Source: an uncultured Caryophanales bacterium
GTDB lineage: Bacteria > Bacillota_I > Bacilli_A > Acholeplasmatales > Anaeroplasmataceae
Direction: 5' to 3'
Length of the DNA stretch: 64,000 nucleotides
NCBI GenBank assembly: GCA_946405105.1
Contig: CAMJFY010000004.1
Location: forward strand, 36,702-100,701
Under the pieces are notes generated by a model. That model searched no databases, was not told the DNA's origin, and was given only the letters and a program-made list of their open reading frames with translations. Positions 9,459 through 17,534 of the stretch are shown in pieces (the stretch's first letter is position 1; each line of letters opens with the position of its first letter). The translations under genes and the position numbers were made by a program.

Positions 9459-9485
9459 AGTGTTGTAAGAACTACAGCACTTTTT
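9459..9485 (+). terminator. Rho-independent terminator after nfnB
   Basis: AGTGTTGTA (9459-9467) pairs with TACAGCACT (one wobble), followed by TTTT. It separates nfnAB from the next operon. Confidence 0.75.
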
Positions 9486-9548
9486 GACTTATTATTTTAT
9501 ATAAATAAATAATATGTTATAATTAGTTGTATTTTATTGGTGTACTTA

Positions 9549-10217
9549 ATGAAAAAGATTAAATTATCTATTATTTTTAATTTTATAATCTTTGGATTAA
9601 TGGTTATTGGCTCAATAATGGCATTTAGTGGCCTACGCTTCGATTTAACTGTTGATACTCCAACATTTTATTCAGTAATAAGATATTTCACTGTTCAGTC
9701 AAATATCTTTATGGGAATAATAGCACTTTTATTTGCAATAAATGAAATATTGCATATTAAAAGGGGAATTGAAATTAATAAGACTCTTTTCATTTTTAAA
9801 TATATTGCTACAGTATGTGTTGCAATAACATTCTTTACAGTAGCTTTAATATTAGCTCCAATATTTTATGGTAGTAGATATTTCGAATTGTTTTATGATG
9901 AAAATCTATTTTTCCATTTTGTAATACCAGTTTTATCAATAATAGCATTTATATTATTTGAAAATAGAAATGATATTACAAAGAAAATTACATTTACAGG
10001 CTTAATGCCATTTTCAATCTATACAGTATTCTATTTAATTGCCGCACTTACTCATATGCAAGATGGCAAAATAATGGAAGGATATGACTGGTATGGATTC
10101 TTATATTTTGGTATTCCAATTTTTATAGTATTATCAATAGTAATGGTAATATTATCATATTTAATTTCATTTATTCTATATTTCTTAAACAAGAAATTAT
10201 ATAAAACAGAGGAGTGA
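9549..10217 (+). CDS. Membrane protein, about six helices (possibly Pr6Pr family)
   Basis: A 222-residue very hydrophobic protein with about six transmembrane helices spread over its length (for example near residues 6-28, 50-65, 85-105, 120-140, 150-168 and 180-212). I do not recognise catalytic residues. The FYFTxQSN-like segment (YFTVQSNIFMG) resembles the Pr6Pr family of uncharacterised membrane proteins, so this is a tentative family call. ATG 9549 is chosen because an extended -10 (TGTTATAAT, 9515-9523) places the transcript start near 9530; an in-frame TTG 12 nt upstream is less likely. The Shine-Dalgarno is weak (GGTG). Its stop overlaps the ribosome-binding site of the aconitase gene, so it is probably the first gene of an acn-gltA operon. 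Confidence 0.7.
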   Translation: MKKIKLSIIFNFIIFGLMVIGSIMAFSGLRFDLTVDTPTFYSVIRYFTVQSNIFMGIIALLFAINEILHIKRGIEINKTLFIFKYIATVCVAITFFTVALILAPIFYGSRYFELFYDENLFFHFVIPVLSIIAFILFENRNDITKKITFTGLMPFSIYTVFYLIAALTHMQDGKIMEGYDWYGFLYFGIPIFIVLSIVMVILSYLISFILYFLNKKLYKTEE

Positions 10218-10222
10218 TTACA

Positions 10223-12091
10223 ATGAAAGAAACATTAACTTATAAGATTTTAAATGCTCATAAGGTATCTGAAGATTTAGAAAACAACAAGATGAGCATT
10301 AAGATAGATCAAACATTAACTCAAGATGCAACTGGTACAATGGCTTATCTAGAATTCATTAGCTTTGGTCTAGATAAGGTAAGAACTGATTTATCTGTTA
10401 GCTATGTTGACCACAATACATTACAAAATGGTTTCATGAACGCAGATGACCATAAGTTCTTACAAACTGTAGCTGATAAATACGGTATCGTATTCTCTAA
10501 GGCTGGTAACGGTATTTGTCACCAAGTAAACCTTGAAAGATTTGCTGTGCCAGGAAGAACAATCTTAGGTTCAGATTCTCATACTCCTACATCATCAGGT
10601 GTTGGTGCTATCGCAATTGGTGCTGGTGGATTAGACGTTGCATGTGCAATGGCTGGTATGCCATTTACAATTGTTAGACCAAAGGTTGTAGGTGTTAAAT
10701 TAATTAATAAGCTAAGAGATGGTGTATCTGCAAAGGATATTATCATTTACTTATTAGGAATTCTAACTGTTAAGGGTGGAGTTAATAAGGTAATTGAATA
10801 TTATGGTGAAGGTGTTAAGACTTTATCAGTACCTGAAAGAGCTACAATCTGTAACATGGGTGCTGAATTAGGCGCAACATCATCTGTATTCCCATCTGAT
10901 GAAATCACTAAGGAATTCTTAAAGATTCAAAAGAGAGAACAAGATTATAAGCCGTTATCTGCAGATGAGGGCTGCCAATATGATGAAGACATCACTATTG
11001 ACCTAGCTACTTTAGAGCCTATGGCATCTTGTCCAAATTCACCAGATGCAGTTAAGCCAGTATCTGAATTAAAGGATATTAAGGTTGACCAAGTATTAAT
11101 TGGTTCTTGTACAAATTCAAGCTACTATGATTTCGTAAAGGTAGCTTCAATCCTAAAGGGTAAGAAGATTCATAAGAATGTTTCATTAGGTATCGCTCCT
11201 GGTTCTCAACAAGTATTACAAATGATTACTAAGAATGGTATTTTAGATATTTTACTTGAAGCTGGTGCTAGAATTCTAGAATCAGCATGTGGTCCATGTA
11301 TCGGTATGGGACAATCTCCTGCAACTGATGCAGTATCATTAAGAACATTCAACCGTAATTTCTATGGTAGAAGTGGTACAAACTCAGCCTCAGTATATTT
11401 AGTATCTCCTGAGGTTGCAGCTTTATCAGCAGTAAATGGATATATTTCAAATCCACTTGGCTGCAAGAAGCTAGATGAATTCTCATTAGATGTAGATTAT
11501 CCTAAGTGTGATAGCTTATTATATCAGCCAGAATTTAAGGCTGAGGTTGTAATGGGACCAAACATTAAACCATTACCTAAATTCAAGCCTATTGGACATA
11601 AATTCAATGCAAAGGTTATGATTTCATTAGAGGATAATATTACAACAGACCATATTATGCCAGCTGGTGCAAAGGTATTACCTTATAGATCAAATATCGA
11701 AAAGATTTCTGAATTCGTATTCTCAAATATCGATGAAGGATTCTCTAAGAGATGTCTTGATAATAAGAGCGGTGTTATCGTTGCTAAGCAAAATTATGGT
11801 CAAGGCTCAAGCCGTGAGCATGCTGCAATAGCTCCTAGATATTTAGGTATTAAGGCAGTTATCGCACAATCTTTCGCAAGAATCCATAAGAAGAATCTAA
11901 TTAACTTTGGTATTTTACCAATCGAATTAGATATTAACGCAAAATTATTAGATGAAATTGAAGTTTCATATGACAGAAATAGAATTGTTGTTGTTAATAA
12001 GTCAAACAACGAAACATATGAAAAAATGAATGATTTAACAGACGAAGAATATAACCTAATTGAGGTTGGAGGATTGTTAAACACATTCTAG
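10223..12091 (+). CDS. acn: Aconitate hydratase
   Basis: A 622-residue aconitase, interconverting citrate and isocitrate through cis-aconitate. The three [4Fe-4S] ligand cysteines are visible in IGSCTNSS (near 300) and SACGPCIGMGQ (near 365). The substrate-binding segment GSDSHTPTSSGVGA lies near 117, and the C-terminal swivel domain has NITTDHIMPAGAK and GQGSSREHAAIAPRYLG. Length (about 620) matches the shorter aconitases of anaerobic Bacillota rather than 850-900-residue AcnA/AcnB. ATG 10223 is used, with AGAGGAGTG upstream; an in-frame GTG at 10214 lies inside that signal. It is followed 12 nt later by citrate synthase; both likely serve an oxidative route to 2-oxoglutarate, although no isocitrate dehydrogenase gene is in the window. 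Confidence 0.95.
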   Translation: MKETLTYKILNAHKVSEDLENNKMSIKIDQTLTQDATGTMAYLEFISFGLDKVRTDLSVSYVDHNTLQNGFMNADDHKFLQTVADKYGIVFSKAGNGICHQVNLERFAVPGRTILGSDSHTPTSSGVGAIAIGAGGLDVACAMAGMPFTIVRPKVVGVKLINKLRDGVSAKDIIIYLLGILTVKGGVNKVIEYYGEGVKTLSVPERATICNMGAELGATSSVFPSDEITKEFLKIQKREQDYKPLSADEGCQYDEDITIDLATLEPMASCPNSPDAVKPVSELKDIKVDQVLIGSCTNSSYYDFVKVASILKGKKIHKNVSLGIAPGSQQVLQMITKNGILDILLEAGARILESACGPCIGMGQSPATDAVSLRTFNRNFYGRSGTNSASVYLVSPEVAALSAVNGYISNPLGCKKLDEFSLDVDYPKCDSLLYQPEFKAEVVMGPNIKPLPKFKPIGHKFNAKVMISLEDNITTDHIMPAGAKVLPYRSNIEKISEFVFSNIDEGFSKRCLDNKSGVIVAKQNYGQGSSREHAAIAPRYLGIKAVIAQSFARIHKKNLINFGILPIELDINAKLLDEIEVSYDRNRIVVVNKSNNETYEKMNDLTDEEYNLIEVGGLLNTF

Positions 12092-12103
12092 AAAGAGGAA
12101 TGT

Positions 12104-13411
12104 ATGGACGATTTTTTACGTAAAGAATATATAAATCTAATCAATGATGAATCAATTGATGCAGATTTATATGACAAATATGATGTTAAAAGAGGATTAA
12201 GAAATAATAATGGTACAGGTGTATTAGTAGGTCTTACTAGAGTTGCTGAGGTATCTGGCTATGAAGTAGAGAATAATGTTAAAAAGCCAAAGCAAGGAAA
12301 CCTTTATTATAGAGGCCTTGATGTTAGAGAGGTAGCAAACCTAGCTAAAAATGATTTTGGCTATGAAAACACATGCTTCTTATTATTATTTGGTCATTAT
12401 CCTAATAAAGAAGAATCTGTAAAATTTAAAGAAATATTAAGTAATGAATATGACCTACCAGATGGATTTTTAGAAAATATTATTTTAAAGAACCCATCAA
12501 AATCATTAATGAATCATATTTCTAGATGTATTTTATCTTTATATTCATTTGATGATAATCCAGATGATATTTCAGGCTATGAGCTAATTAGAAAAGGAAT
12601 TTCTTTAATTGCTAAAATGCCTGTAATAGTAAGCTATTCATTACAAGCAAAAACACATTATTTGGATCATGATTCATTACATATTCATTATCCAAAGAAA
12701 GAATATTCATTTGCTGAAAATTTATTATATTTATCAAGAAATGATGGTAAGTTTACAGAGCTTGAAGCAAAGACATTAGATATGTGCTTAATTGTTCATG
12801 CTGACCATGGTGGAGGAAACAATAGTGCCTTCGTTGGTACTGTAGTTTCTTCAACATTAACTGATATTTATTCAATGCTTGCTGCATCACTTGCATCACT
12901 TAAGGGTCCACGTCATGGTGGAGCTAATATGGCTGTCCTAGATATGATGAGAAATGTTATCAATGATATTGGTCTAGATGCAACTGATGAAGAAATTGTT
13001 AATGTTATTAACAAGATCTTAGATAAAAATTATAATGATAATTCTGGTTTAATTTATGGTATTGGTCATGCTATTTACACATTATCAGATCCAAGAGCAG
13101 AATTATTAAGAGAAAAAGCAGAAAAGCTTTCAGCTACAAAGAATCCAAAGAAATTTGAATTCTATCATAGATTTGAGAAGCTTGCTATCAAGACATTACA
13201 AGATAGAAAAGGTATGTCATGCTGCTGTAATGTAGACTTTTATTCAGGTTTAATTTACGAAATGCTTGATATCCCAAGAGATTTATTTATTCCAATTTTT
13301 GCAGCTGCAAGATTAGTTGGTTGGATTAGCCATGATATTGAGAATTTATTATATTCTAATAAAATTGTTCGTCCAGCGACTAAATATGTTGGAAAAAAGT
13401 TCAAAGATTAA
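12104..13411 (+). CDS. gltA: Citrate synthase
   Basis: A 435-residue citrate synthase condensing acetyl-CoA and oxaloacetate. Catalytic regions are visible: VHADHGGGNNS (near 230), SLKGPRHGGANM (near 264), IYGIGHAIYTLSDPRA (near 323) and NVDFYSGLIYEMLDIP (near 377), giving the two histidines and the aspartate of the active site. An N-terminal extension of about 40 residues before the core is common in this clade. The ATG has AGAGGAA at good distance. It directly follows aconitase; with NfnAB upstream as an NADPH source, the cluster fits glutamate precursor synthesis. 2-Methylcitrate synthase activity is possible but nothing nearby supports propionate metabolism. Confidence 0.93.
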   Translation: MDDFLRKEYINLINDESIDADLYDKYDVKRGLRNNNGTGVLVGLTRVAEVSGYEVENNVKKPKQGNLYYRGLDVREVANLAKNDFGYENTCFLLLFGHYPNKEESVKFKEILSNEYDLPDGFLENIILKNPSKSLMNHISRCILSLYSFDDNPDDISGYELIRKGISLIAKMPVIVSYSLQAKTHYLDHDSLHIHYPKKEYSFAENLLYLSRNDGKFTELEAKTLDMCLIVHADHGGGNNSAFVGTVVSSTLTDIYSMLAASLASLKGPRHGGANMAVLDMMRNVINDIGLDATDEEIVNVINKILDKNYNDNSGLIYGIGHAIYTLSDPRAELLREKAEKLSATKNPKKFEFYHRFEKLAIKTLQDRKGMSCCCNVDFYSGLIYEMLDIPRDLFIPIFAAARLVGWISHDIENLLYSNKIVRPATKYVGKKFKD

Positions 13412-13437
13412 TGGAGTAGTTAACTACTCCATTTTTT
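13411..13437 (+). terminator. Rho-independent terminator after gltA
   Basis: Perfect arms ATGGAGTAG and CTACTCCAT around TTAA, starting at the last base of the gltA stop codon, followed by TTTTT. Confidence 0.85.
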
Positions 13438-13509
13438 ACGACTATTTGACATTATTATAGATTTTATTTATAATAATAAGAAAAGCAAAAGAAAGGGGTT
13501 GAGATACTA

Positions 13510-14373
13510 ATGAAGCATTATAGAGTACTAGCATTAGCTATTATTGGTGTATTAGCTGCTATAATAATTCCGTTAGCTTTAATTAGTGGAGCAGTTAACG
13601 CAACCAAGGGTCATACTGAATATCAAATAACATCAACTCCTGAAGCAATTCTTACTGTTCCTTCAACAACTAAAGATCAGGCAACAGTAGAATTTACTGT
13701 CAATAGATCAGATATGATAATTAACGAATATATTACAAATGATGCTGCTGGTGTAGCAAAATATGAATATATTGAAAATTATAGAATTTATTTTATTGAT
13801 ATTGATGAATTCAATAAACAGGTTGAAGAATATAAACAAAGATATAAAAGAGAAAATGACGGTAGAGAGGTTTCTGATTCTATCGCAAAATCTGCAGTTG
13901 ATATGAAACCATATATCTTCGAAGATAAAATTCTTGAAGTAATGGGCTCTAATGTATATATTAATAAAGACATTAGTTCAATGTATAAAAATATAATTGA
14001 TGTAGACGATGAGGAAGAGGAAGAAGGCTCTGAATCACAACAACCTACTATCATTGAACCAGATGATACTGTAACAATCACTAGAGATACAACTTATCTT
14101 TTAACTGGTGATACATATGCTAAAGAAGGTAAAAAATATTTCAAGCAAAAAGGAAAAGATTTTGAAGAAGTTGAAGTAAAACTTGGAGCTACTTTAGAAA
14201 AGGGCGTATATTATGAAGAGATAGTCAGCAGTCACTTTGAATTTACATTTGGTGGCTTAGAGTCTGATCACTATTACGCTGTAGCTATTAAGTTTTCTTA
14301 TAGCCCTGATGGAGTATCAAGTGGTAGATATAATGATATTCTAAGTGATTATAAAGATTTTAAAACAAAATAA
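13510..14373 (+). CDS. Exported or membrane-anchored protein of unknown function
   Basis: A 287-residue protein with an N-terminal hydrophobic helix (about 5-28) that could be an uncleaved anchor or a signal peptide. There is no lipobox cysteine. The rest is hydrophilic with an acidic segment (DVDDEEEEEGSESQQ, near 162-176) and a threonine-rich part. The final third (HFEFTFGGLESDHYYAVAIKFSYSP) has the look of a fibronectin-III/Ig-like beta domain, where 'L..DHYYAVAIKF' resembles the typical 'L.P.T.Y...V' strand; this is inference. It starts with AAAGGGG upstream and is bounded by terminators, so it is monocistronic. I cannot name a family. Confidence 0.7.
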   Translation: MKHYRVLALAIIGVLAAIIIPLALISGAVNATKGHTEYQITSTPEAILTVPSTTKDQATVEFTVNRSDMIINEYITNDAAGVAKYEYIENYRIYFIDIDEFNKQVEEYKQRYKRENDGREVSDSIAKSAVDMKPYIFEDKILEVMGSNVYINKDISSMYKNIIDVDDEEEEEGSESQQPTIIEPDDTVTITRDTTYLLTGDTYAKEGKKYFKQKGKDFEEVEVKLGATLEKGVYYEEIVSSHFEFTFGGLESDHYYAVAIKFSYSPDGVSSGRYNDILSDYKDFKTK

Positions 14374-14383
14374 TAAAAGAAGA

Positions 14384-14417
14384 AAGAGCCATCAAATTGA
14401 TGGCCCTTTCCTATTTT
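14384..14417 (+). terminator. Probable terminator after the exported protein gene
   Basis: GCCATCA (14388-14394) pairs with TGATGGC (14398-14404), extended by AAAG/CTTT with an internal mismatch. The T tract is interrupted (CTTTCCTATTTT), so efficiency may be modest. Confidence 0.6.
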
Positions 14418-14563
14418 GGGAGAGATTATTTTGTAATTGCTTTTAGTACTTTTATAATAACAAATATTAATAATAGAGTCAATTCTATTTTTAAAATTGT
14501 GATAATTCGTTTATGTTTTGTGAATTATGTGTTATAATCAACCCGGTTAAAGGAGTTATTTTA

Positions 14564-15043
14564 ATGAATAGGCAGCAATATTTACTTGAAATGAGAACTG
14601 AACATACATTAAAGGGTAGAAAACCATGTTTTATTTCCCTAAGATTTAATGCTGGAAAGATTTATAATGAAGGCTATTCTGAATTCATTTTATCAATCAA
14701 GGATGGTGTTTTACATTTCCAAAAGCTATCTAAATTCTTAAAAAAATTAACTCCAGCCAAGGATTTTTCACTTAATGCTAAAAGATTTGTTCAATATAGA
14801 ATTGAAGATAAATCATTTATGAAGATTCTATATTTATATGATGATACAGGAAGATATATTGATATATGCTACCAATCTGGTAGATATGAAACAGCATCTA
14901 CTGAAACTAATATCATAAGAATAATAGATGAAATGAAAAAGGATTATAATTTAAAAGATTTTAAGGAGGAAGAATATAATGACGACTTCCAAGAAGAACC
15001 TAACTCAAAAGGAGAAGGATCTAATAAAGAAATACGAAACTAA
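14564..15043 (+). CDS. Hypothetical protein, first gene of the cvfB operon
   Basis: A 159-residue soluble protein that I do not recognise. The first 120 residues are mixed alpha/beta in character; the C-terminal 25 residues are very polar and acidic. The start at ATG 14564 is set by AAAGGAG (14549-14555) and by the extended -10 TGTTATAAT (14530-14538), which would put the transcript start after the more upstream in-frame ATG (14513). Its last 65 bases overlap a second, differently framed small gene with its own strong Shine-Dalgarno, and cvfB follows. This suggests an operon of three translationally coupled genes with a link to RNA or translation control, which is inference from position only. 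Confidence 0.7.
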   Translation: MNRQQYLLEMRTEHTLKGRKPCFISLRFNAGKIYNEGYSEFILSIKDGVLHFQKLSKFLKKLTPAKDFSLNAKRFVQYRIEDKSFMKILYLYDDTGRYIDICYQSGRYETASTETNIIRIIDEMKKDYNLKDFKEEEYNDDFQEEPNSKGEGSNKEIRN

Positions 15044-15137
15044 CGATTTCAAACAAAAAAGAAACTTTTCTAATGAGAAAAAGGAAATGTATTTAAGACA
15101 AACAGATAGGAATTATAAGGACGGTGACAGAAATTGA
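14979..15137 (+). CDS. Small 52-residue highly charged protein between the hypothetical gene and cvfB
   Basis: A 52-codon reading frame, shifted from the upstream gene, with a textbook Shine-Dalgarno (AAGGAGGA, 14963-14970) 8 nt before its ATG. It overlaps the upstream gene by 65 nt and ends in TGA overlapping the TTG start of cvfB (TTGA). Start signal and stop-start overlap on both sides argue for a real coupled gene. The product starts MTTSKKNLTQKEKDLIKKYE and is rich in Lys, Arg, Asn, Asp and Glu with no hydrophobic core to speak of. No family is recognised. A role as a small RNA- or ribosome-associated protein would fit the charge and the neighbour, but that is a guess. The alternative is a chance frame created by the coupling signal for cvfB. 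Confidence 0.6.
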   Translation: MTTSKKNLTQKEKDLIKKYETNDFKQKRNFSNEKKEMYLRQTDRNYKDGDRN

Positions 15138-15979
15138 TTAAGCTAGGAGAATATAATTCTATGATAGTTGTTAGAAAATCTGATTTAGGTTATATGCTAT
15201 CAGATGGAAATGAAGAGGTTTTACTTCACTTTTCACAAAGTGAAAAAGAACATAATATAAATGATAAAGTAAATGTATTTATTTATGCTGATAAGAAGGA
15301 AAGACCTACAGCAACTGAAATTAAACCAACAGCAACAATTAACGATGCCGGCTTTGCAAGAGTATGCGATGTTATTCCTAATGTCGGTGTATTTGTTAAT
15401 ATCAATACTCCAAAGGATGTATTAGTATCAAAGGATAACCTACCATATGACCAAGAACTATGGCCACAGGTTGATGATTTATTATTTATCAGATTAAAAA
15501 TAAAGAAAGAAACATTAATTGGTAAGCCATTAAATAGATTTGATATTATTTCACTTCATAAGGCTGTTAATTATGAAGAGCAGGAGCATGTTGATGCTCA
15601 TGTATGTAAAATCACTGAATCAGGCATTTCTTTAATAACAAATGACATGATGTATGTATTTGTTCCAGAAACTCAATTAAGAGGCAAATATAGACTTGGA
15701 CAAGAAGTTAATGTTGTAATAACTAAGGCTTTAGAAGAAGAATATTATGGAACATTAAATCAGCATAAGGAATTATTGATGGATACTGATAAAGAAATCA
15801 TATTAGAATATATGAGAAACCATAATAATTCTATGAAGCTTACAGCTAAATCATCTTCTGAAGAAGTATTTAAGGTATTAAAAATGTCTAGAAAAGCATT
15901 CAAAAGAGCTTATGGTGGTTTATATAAGGAACAAATAATTGATTTTGATGATTATAAAACATTTATAGTAGAGAAATAG
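15134..15979 (+). CDS. cvfB: CvfB/YitL-like S1-domain RNA-binding protein
   Basis: A 281-residue protein matching the CvfB (YitL) family, known in staphylococci as a regulator of virulence gene expression that binds RNA. N-terminal S1-like folds are visible: a first (about 5-65, LGEYNSMIVVRKSDLGYMLS), a second with the family segment GVFVNINTPKDVLVSKDNLP and ELWPQVDDLLFIRLK (about 75-130), and a third (about 150-215). The C-terminus is a winged-helix-like part (SSSEEVFKVLKMSRKAFKRA then GLYKEQIIDFDD) characteristic of the family. Translation probably begins at TTG 15134, which overlaps the TGA of the 52-residue gene, with AAGGA about 11 nt upstream; TTG keeps the conserved start LGEYN. It is the last gene of its operon. 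Confidence 0.85.
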   Translation: MIKLGEYNSMIVVRKSDLGYMLSDGNEEVLLHFSQSEKEHNINDKVNVFIYADKKERPTATEIKPTATINDAGFARVCDVIPNVGVFVNINTPKDVLVSKDNLPYDQELWPQVDDLLFIRLKIKKETLIGKPLNRFDIISLHKAVNYEEQEHVDAHVCKITESGISLITNDMMYVFVPETQLRGKYRLGQEVNVVITKALEEEYYGTLNQHKELLMDTDKEIILEYMRNHNNSMKLTAKSSSEEVFKVLKMSRKAFKRAYGGLYKEQIIDFDDYKTFIVEK

Positions 15980-15980
15980 G

Positions 15981-16005
15981 TCCTCAATTTATTGAGGATT
16001 TTCTT
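15981..16005 (+). terminator. Rho-independent terminator after cvfB
   Basis: TCCTCAA (15981-15987) pairs with TTGAGGA (15992-15998), followed by TTTTCTTT. Confidence 0.8.
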
Positions 16006-16015
16006 TACAAAATGG

Positions 16016-16044
16016 TTGAATTATAATTATTTGTATGATAAAAT
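16016..16044 (+). promoter_or_regulatory. Promoter of the tRNA-Asp/tRNA-Arg unit
   Basis: TTGAAT (16016-16021), 17 nt, then TAAAAT (16039-16044) with an extended TG at 16036-16037. Predicted start about 10 nt before the first tRNA. Confidence 0.7.
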
Positions 16045-16061
16045 AATCAAGCGTACTAAGT

Positions 16062-16138
16062 GGTCCGGTAGTTCAGTTGGTTAGAATGCCTGCCTGTCAC
16101 GTAGGAGGTCGCGAGTTCGAGTCTCGTCCGGACCGCCA
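16062..16138 (+). tRNA. tRNA-Asp (GTC)
   Basis: Cloverleaf is complete. The acceptor arms are GGTCCGG and CCGGACC, the anticodon loop is CTGTCAC (anticodon GTC), the T loop is TTCGAGT, the discriminator is G and CCA is encoded (16136-16138). 77 nt. Confidence 0.97.
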
Positions 16139-16157
16139 TTTTGTATGTATTATATAT

Positions 16158-16234
16158 GCGCTCATAGATCAATTGGATAGATCGTTTGACTACGGATCAA
16201 AAGGTTGCGGGTTCGAGTCCTACTGGGCGCGCCA
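16158..16234 (+). tRNA. tRNA-Arg (ACG)
   Basis: Acceptor arms GCGCTCA and TGGGCGC pair fully with one G-U. The anticodon stem is TTTGA/TCAAA around loop CTACGGA (anticodon ACG, read as ICG after deamination). CCA is encoded. The D stem is GATC/GATC rather than the common GCTC/GAGC, a compensated change. The T stem GCGGG/CCTAC has one C-A mismatch (16108... within 16208-16222), which is unusual. It follows tRNA-Asp by 19 nt and shares its promoter and terminator. Confidence 0.93.
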
Positions 16235-16246
16235 TTCGATATTATT

Positions 16247-16280
16247 ACACTGATACATTGTATCGGTGTTTTTTATTTTT
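16247..16280 (+). terminator. Rho-independent terminator of the tRNA unit
   Basis: ACACTGATAC (16247-16256) pairs with GTATCGGTGT (one or two wobbles), followed by a long T run. Confidence 0.85.
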
Positions 16281-16318
16281 TTATTTATAGTGTATAATAA
16301 AATAAAGGAAGTGATAAT

Positions 16319-16816
16319 ATGGATGATAATAAAGAATTATTAGAAACAAAAAAAGAAGATCATAAAAAACCATTTATATTCTTATATGTTATTTCAATTA
16401 TCGCTTTTAATATCACATTATTTTATTTCTTTTTACCAGCTATTTATGGACTATTTTCAGTGCTAGTTATATTTATTGCAATAATAATTATTGCAGTTCC
16501 TACAGTCTTCACATTTTTTTTAATAGTATTAGACGATAGGTTTAGACATTGGGTAGGACAGGTATGGTCTACAGCAGATAAAATCGCTAAAATAAACGAT
16601 AAAATACCAATGATAGCTCCATATTTCAATTTTGTTATTTGGCCATCATTGATATTAATGGTATTAGTAGTTACCTTAGGATTTGTTAGAAGATTTAAAA
16701 ATAATGGAGGTTATTTATCATTTATTATTACATCTATTATTTTTACAATGATTTTAGTTGGAATAGCAGTAGCTTATTACCTTTATGGTCAAACATTAGG
16801 CTTAACAAAAGCATAA
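16319..16816 (+). CDS. Small four-helix membrane protein of unknown function
   Basis: A 165-residue protein with a charged N-terminal tail (about 1-20, rich in K, E, D) and four hydrophobic helices (about 20-42, 43-70, 105-123 and 133-157). A short amphipathic loop (DDRFRHWVGQVWSTADKIAK, near 74-93) separates the helix pairs. I do not recognise a family. The ATG has GGAAGTG upstream. It stands alone, convergent with recU, and both share a bidirectional terminator. Confidence 0.65.
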   Translation: MDDNKELLETKKEDHKKPFIFLYVISIIAFNITLFYFFLPAIYGLFSVLVIFIAIIIIAVPTVFTFFLIVLDDRFRHWVGQVWSTADKIAKINDKIPMIAPYFNFVIWPSLILMVLVVTLGFVRRFKNNGGYLSFIITSIIFTMILVGIAVAYYLYGQTLGLTKA

Positions 16817-16848
16817 AAAAAGAGGCTTTCTTAAGCCTCTTTATTTTT
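16816..16848. terminator. Bidirectional terminator between the membrane protein gene and recU
   Basis: AAAGAGGCTT (16819-16828) pairs with AAGCCTCTTT (16833-16842). T runs flank it on both strands, and the recU stop codon lies inside the stem. Confidence 0.85.
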
Positions 16849-17421
16849 GAAATAAACCTCATCAACTACCTTTAAATAATTTAGTCTTGGAAGATATCCT
16901 TCCTTAATTAAATAGCATTCATTTTGTAATGCTTCATAAGGTATTGATTTTCTTTCATCATTTTTATAGGCAGCCTCCCAATATCTATTTGCTACCTCAA
17001 ATGGAACTAAATAATATTCATTAAATTTATTCCAAGATATAATTAAAAATCCAATTCCACCATGCTTAATAATATTTTTTAAATGCTCCATCTGATGTGG
17101 ATGAATATTTGCTAGAGGAAATGCTGTTTTATTATGATTTTCTTTTGCTTCAAAATCGATATATTTTCCTTTATAAATACCATTATAGTCAGTAGTAGAT
17201 GGTGTTTTATAATAAGCCTCTGTAATAACTGCTTTACTACGCATAGGGTAGTCAACCTTAACAATTTGAACAGGTGTAGGCTTCTTATGAATTACAGCAA
17301 TATTATTATTTAAATAGTATTCATTTGAATCATTTATCATTGTTTCTAAATCCATACCTAAATTAGCTTTATTAGCTTCTTTATGTACGGGCTTTTTTTT
17401 AGTTGGATAATTAATTGCCAT
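16831..17421 (-). CDS. recU: Holliday junction resolvase RecU
   Basis: A 196-residue RecU, which cleaves Holliday junctions during recombinational repair and chromosome segregation in Bacillota. Family motifs are complete: GMDLETMINDSNEYY (near 22-36), IHKKPTPVQIVKVDYP (near 44-59), YKTPSTTDYNGIYKG (near 71) with the catalytic D and ExK in KYIDFEAKE, and FPLANIHPHQ (near 100). Length is close to the roughly 200 of B. subtilis RecU. The ATG follows GGTGAT. In many relatives recU sits next to a class A penicillin-binding protein gene; that neighbour is missing here, and the adjacent genes are unrelated. Confidence 0.95.
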   Translation of the reverse strand: MAINYPTKKKPVHKEANKANLGMDLETMINDSNEYYLNNNIAVIHKKPTPVQIVKVDYPMRSKAVITEAYYKTPSTTDYNGIYKGKYIDFEAKENHNKTAFPLANIHPHQMEHLKNIIKHGGIGFLIISWNKFNEYYLVPFEVANRYWEAAYKNDERKSIPYEALQNECYLIKEGYLPRLNYLKVVDEVYFKNKEA

Positions 17422-17482
17422 TAGAGTATCACCATATATAATTTTATCATAAAAAAATTAAAAATAGTAAACGTTTTTAATA

Positions 17483-17521
17483 TACAATATTTGAAAATTG
17501 TAATATACTATACATTGTATA
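17483..17521 (+). promoter_or_regulatory. Pair of inverted repeats in the promoter region of the CBM20-like gene
   Basis: TACAAT-8-ATTGTA (17483-17502) is followed by TATACA-T-TGTATA (17509-17521), just before the Shine-Dalgarno. A -10-like TATACT (17504-17509) lies between them. The two related palindromes could be operators, but AT-rich sequence makes chance symmetry common. Confidence 0.3.
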
Positions 17522-17534
17522 GGAGGATAGTTAT

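Noticed and set aside
9537..9548. TTG/GTG upstream starts for the six-helix membrane protein
   Set aside because: They lie closer to the predicted transcript start and lack an upstream ribosome-binding site; ATG 9549 is simpler.
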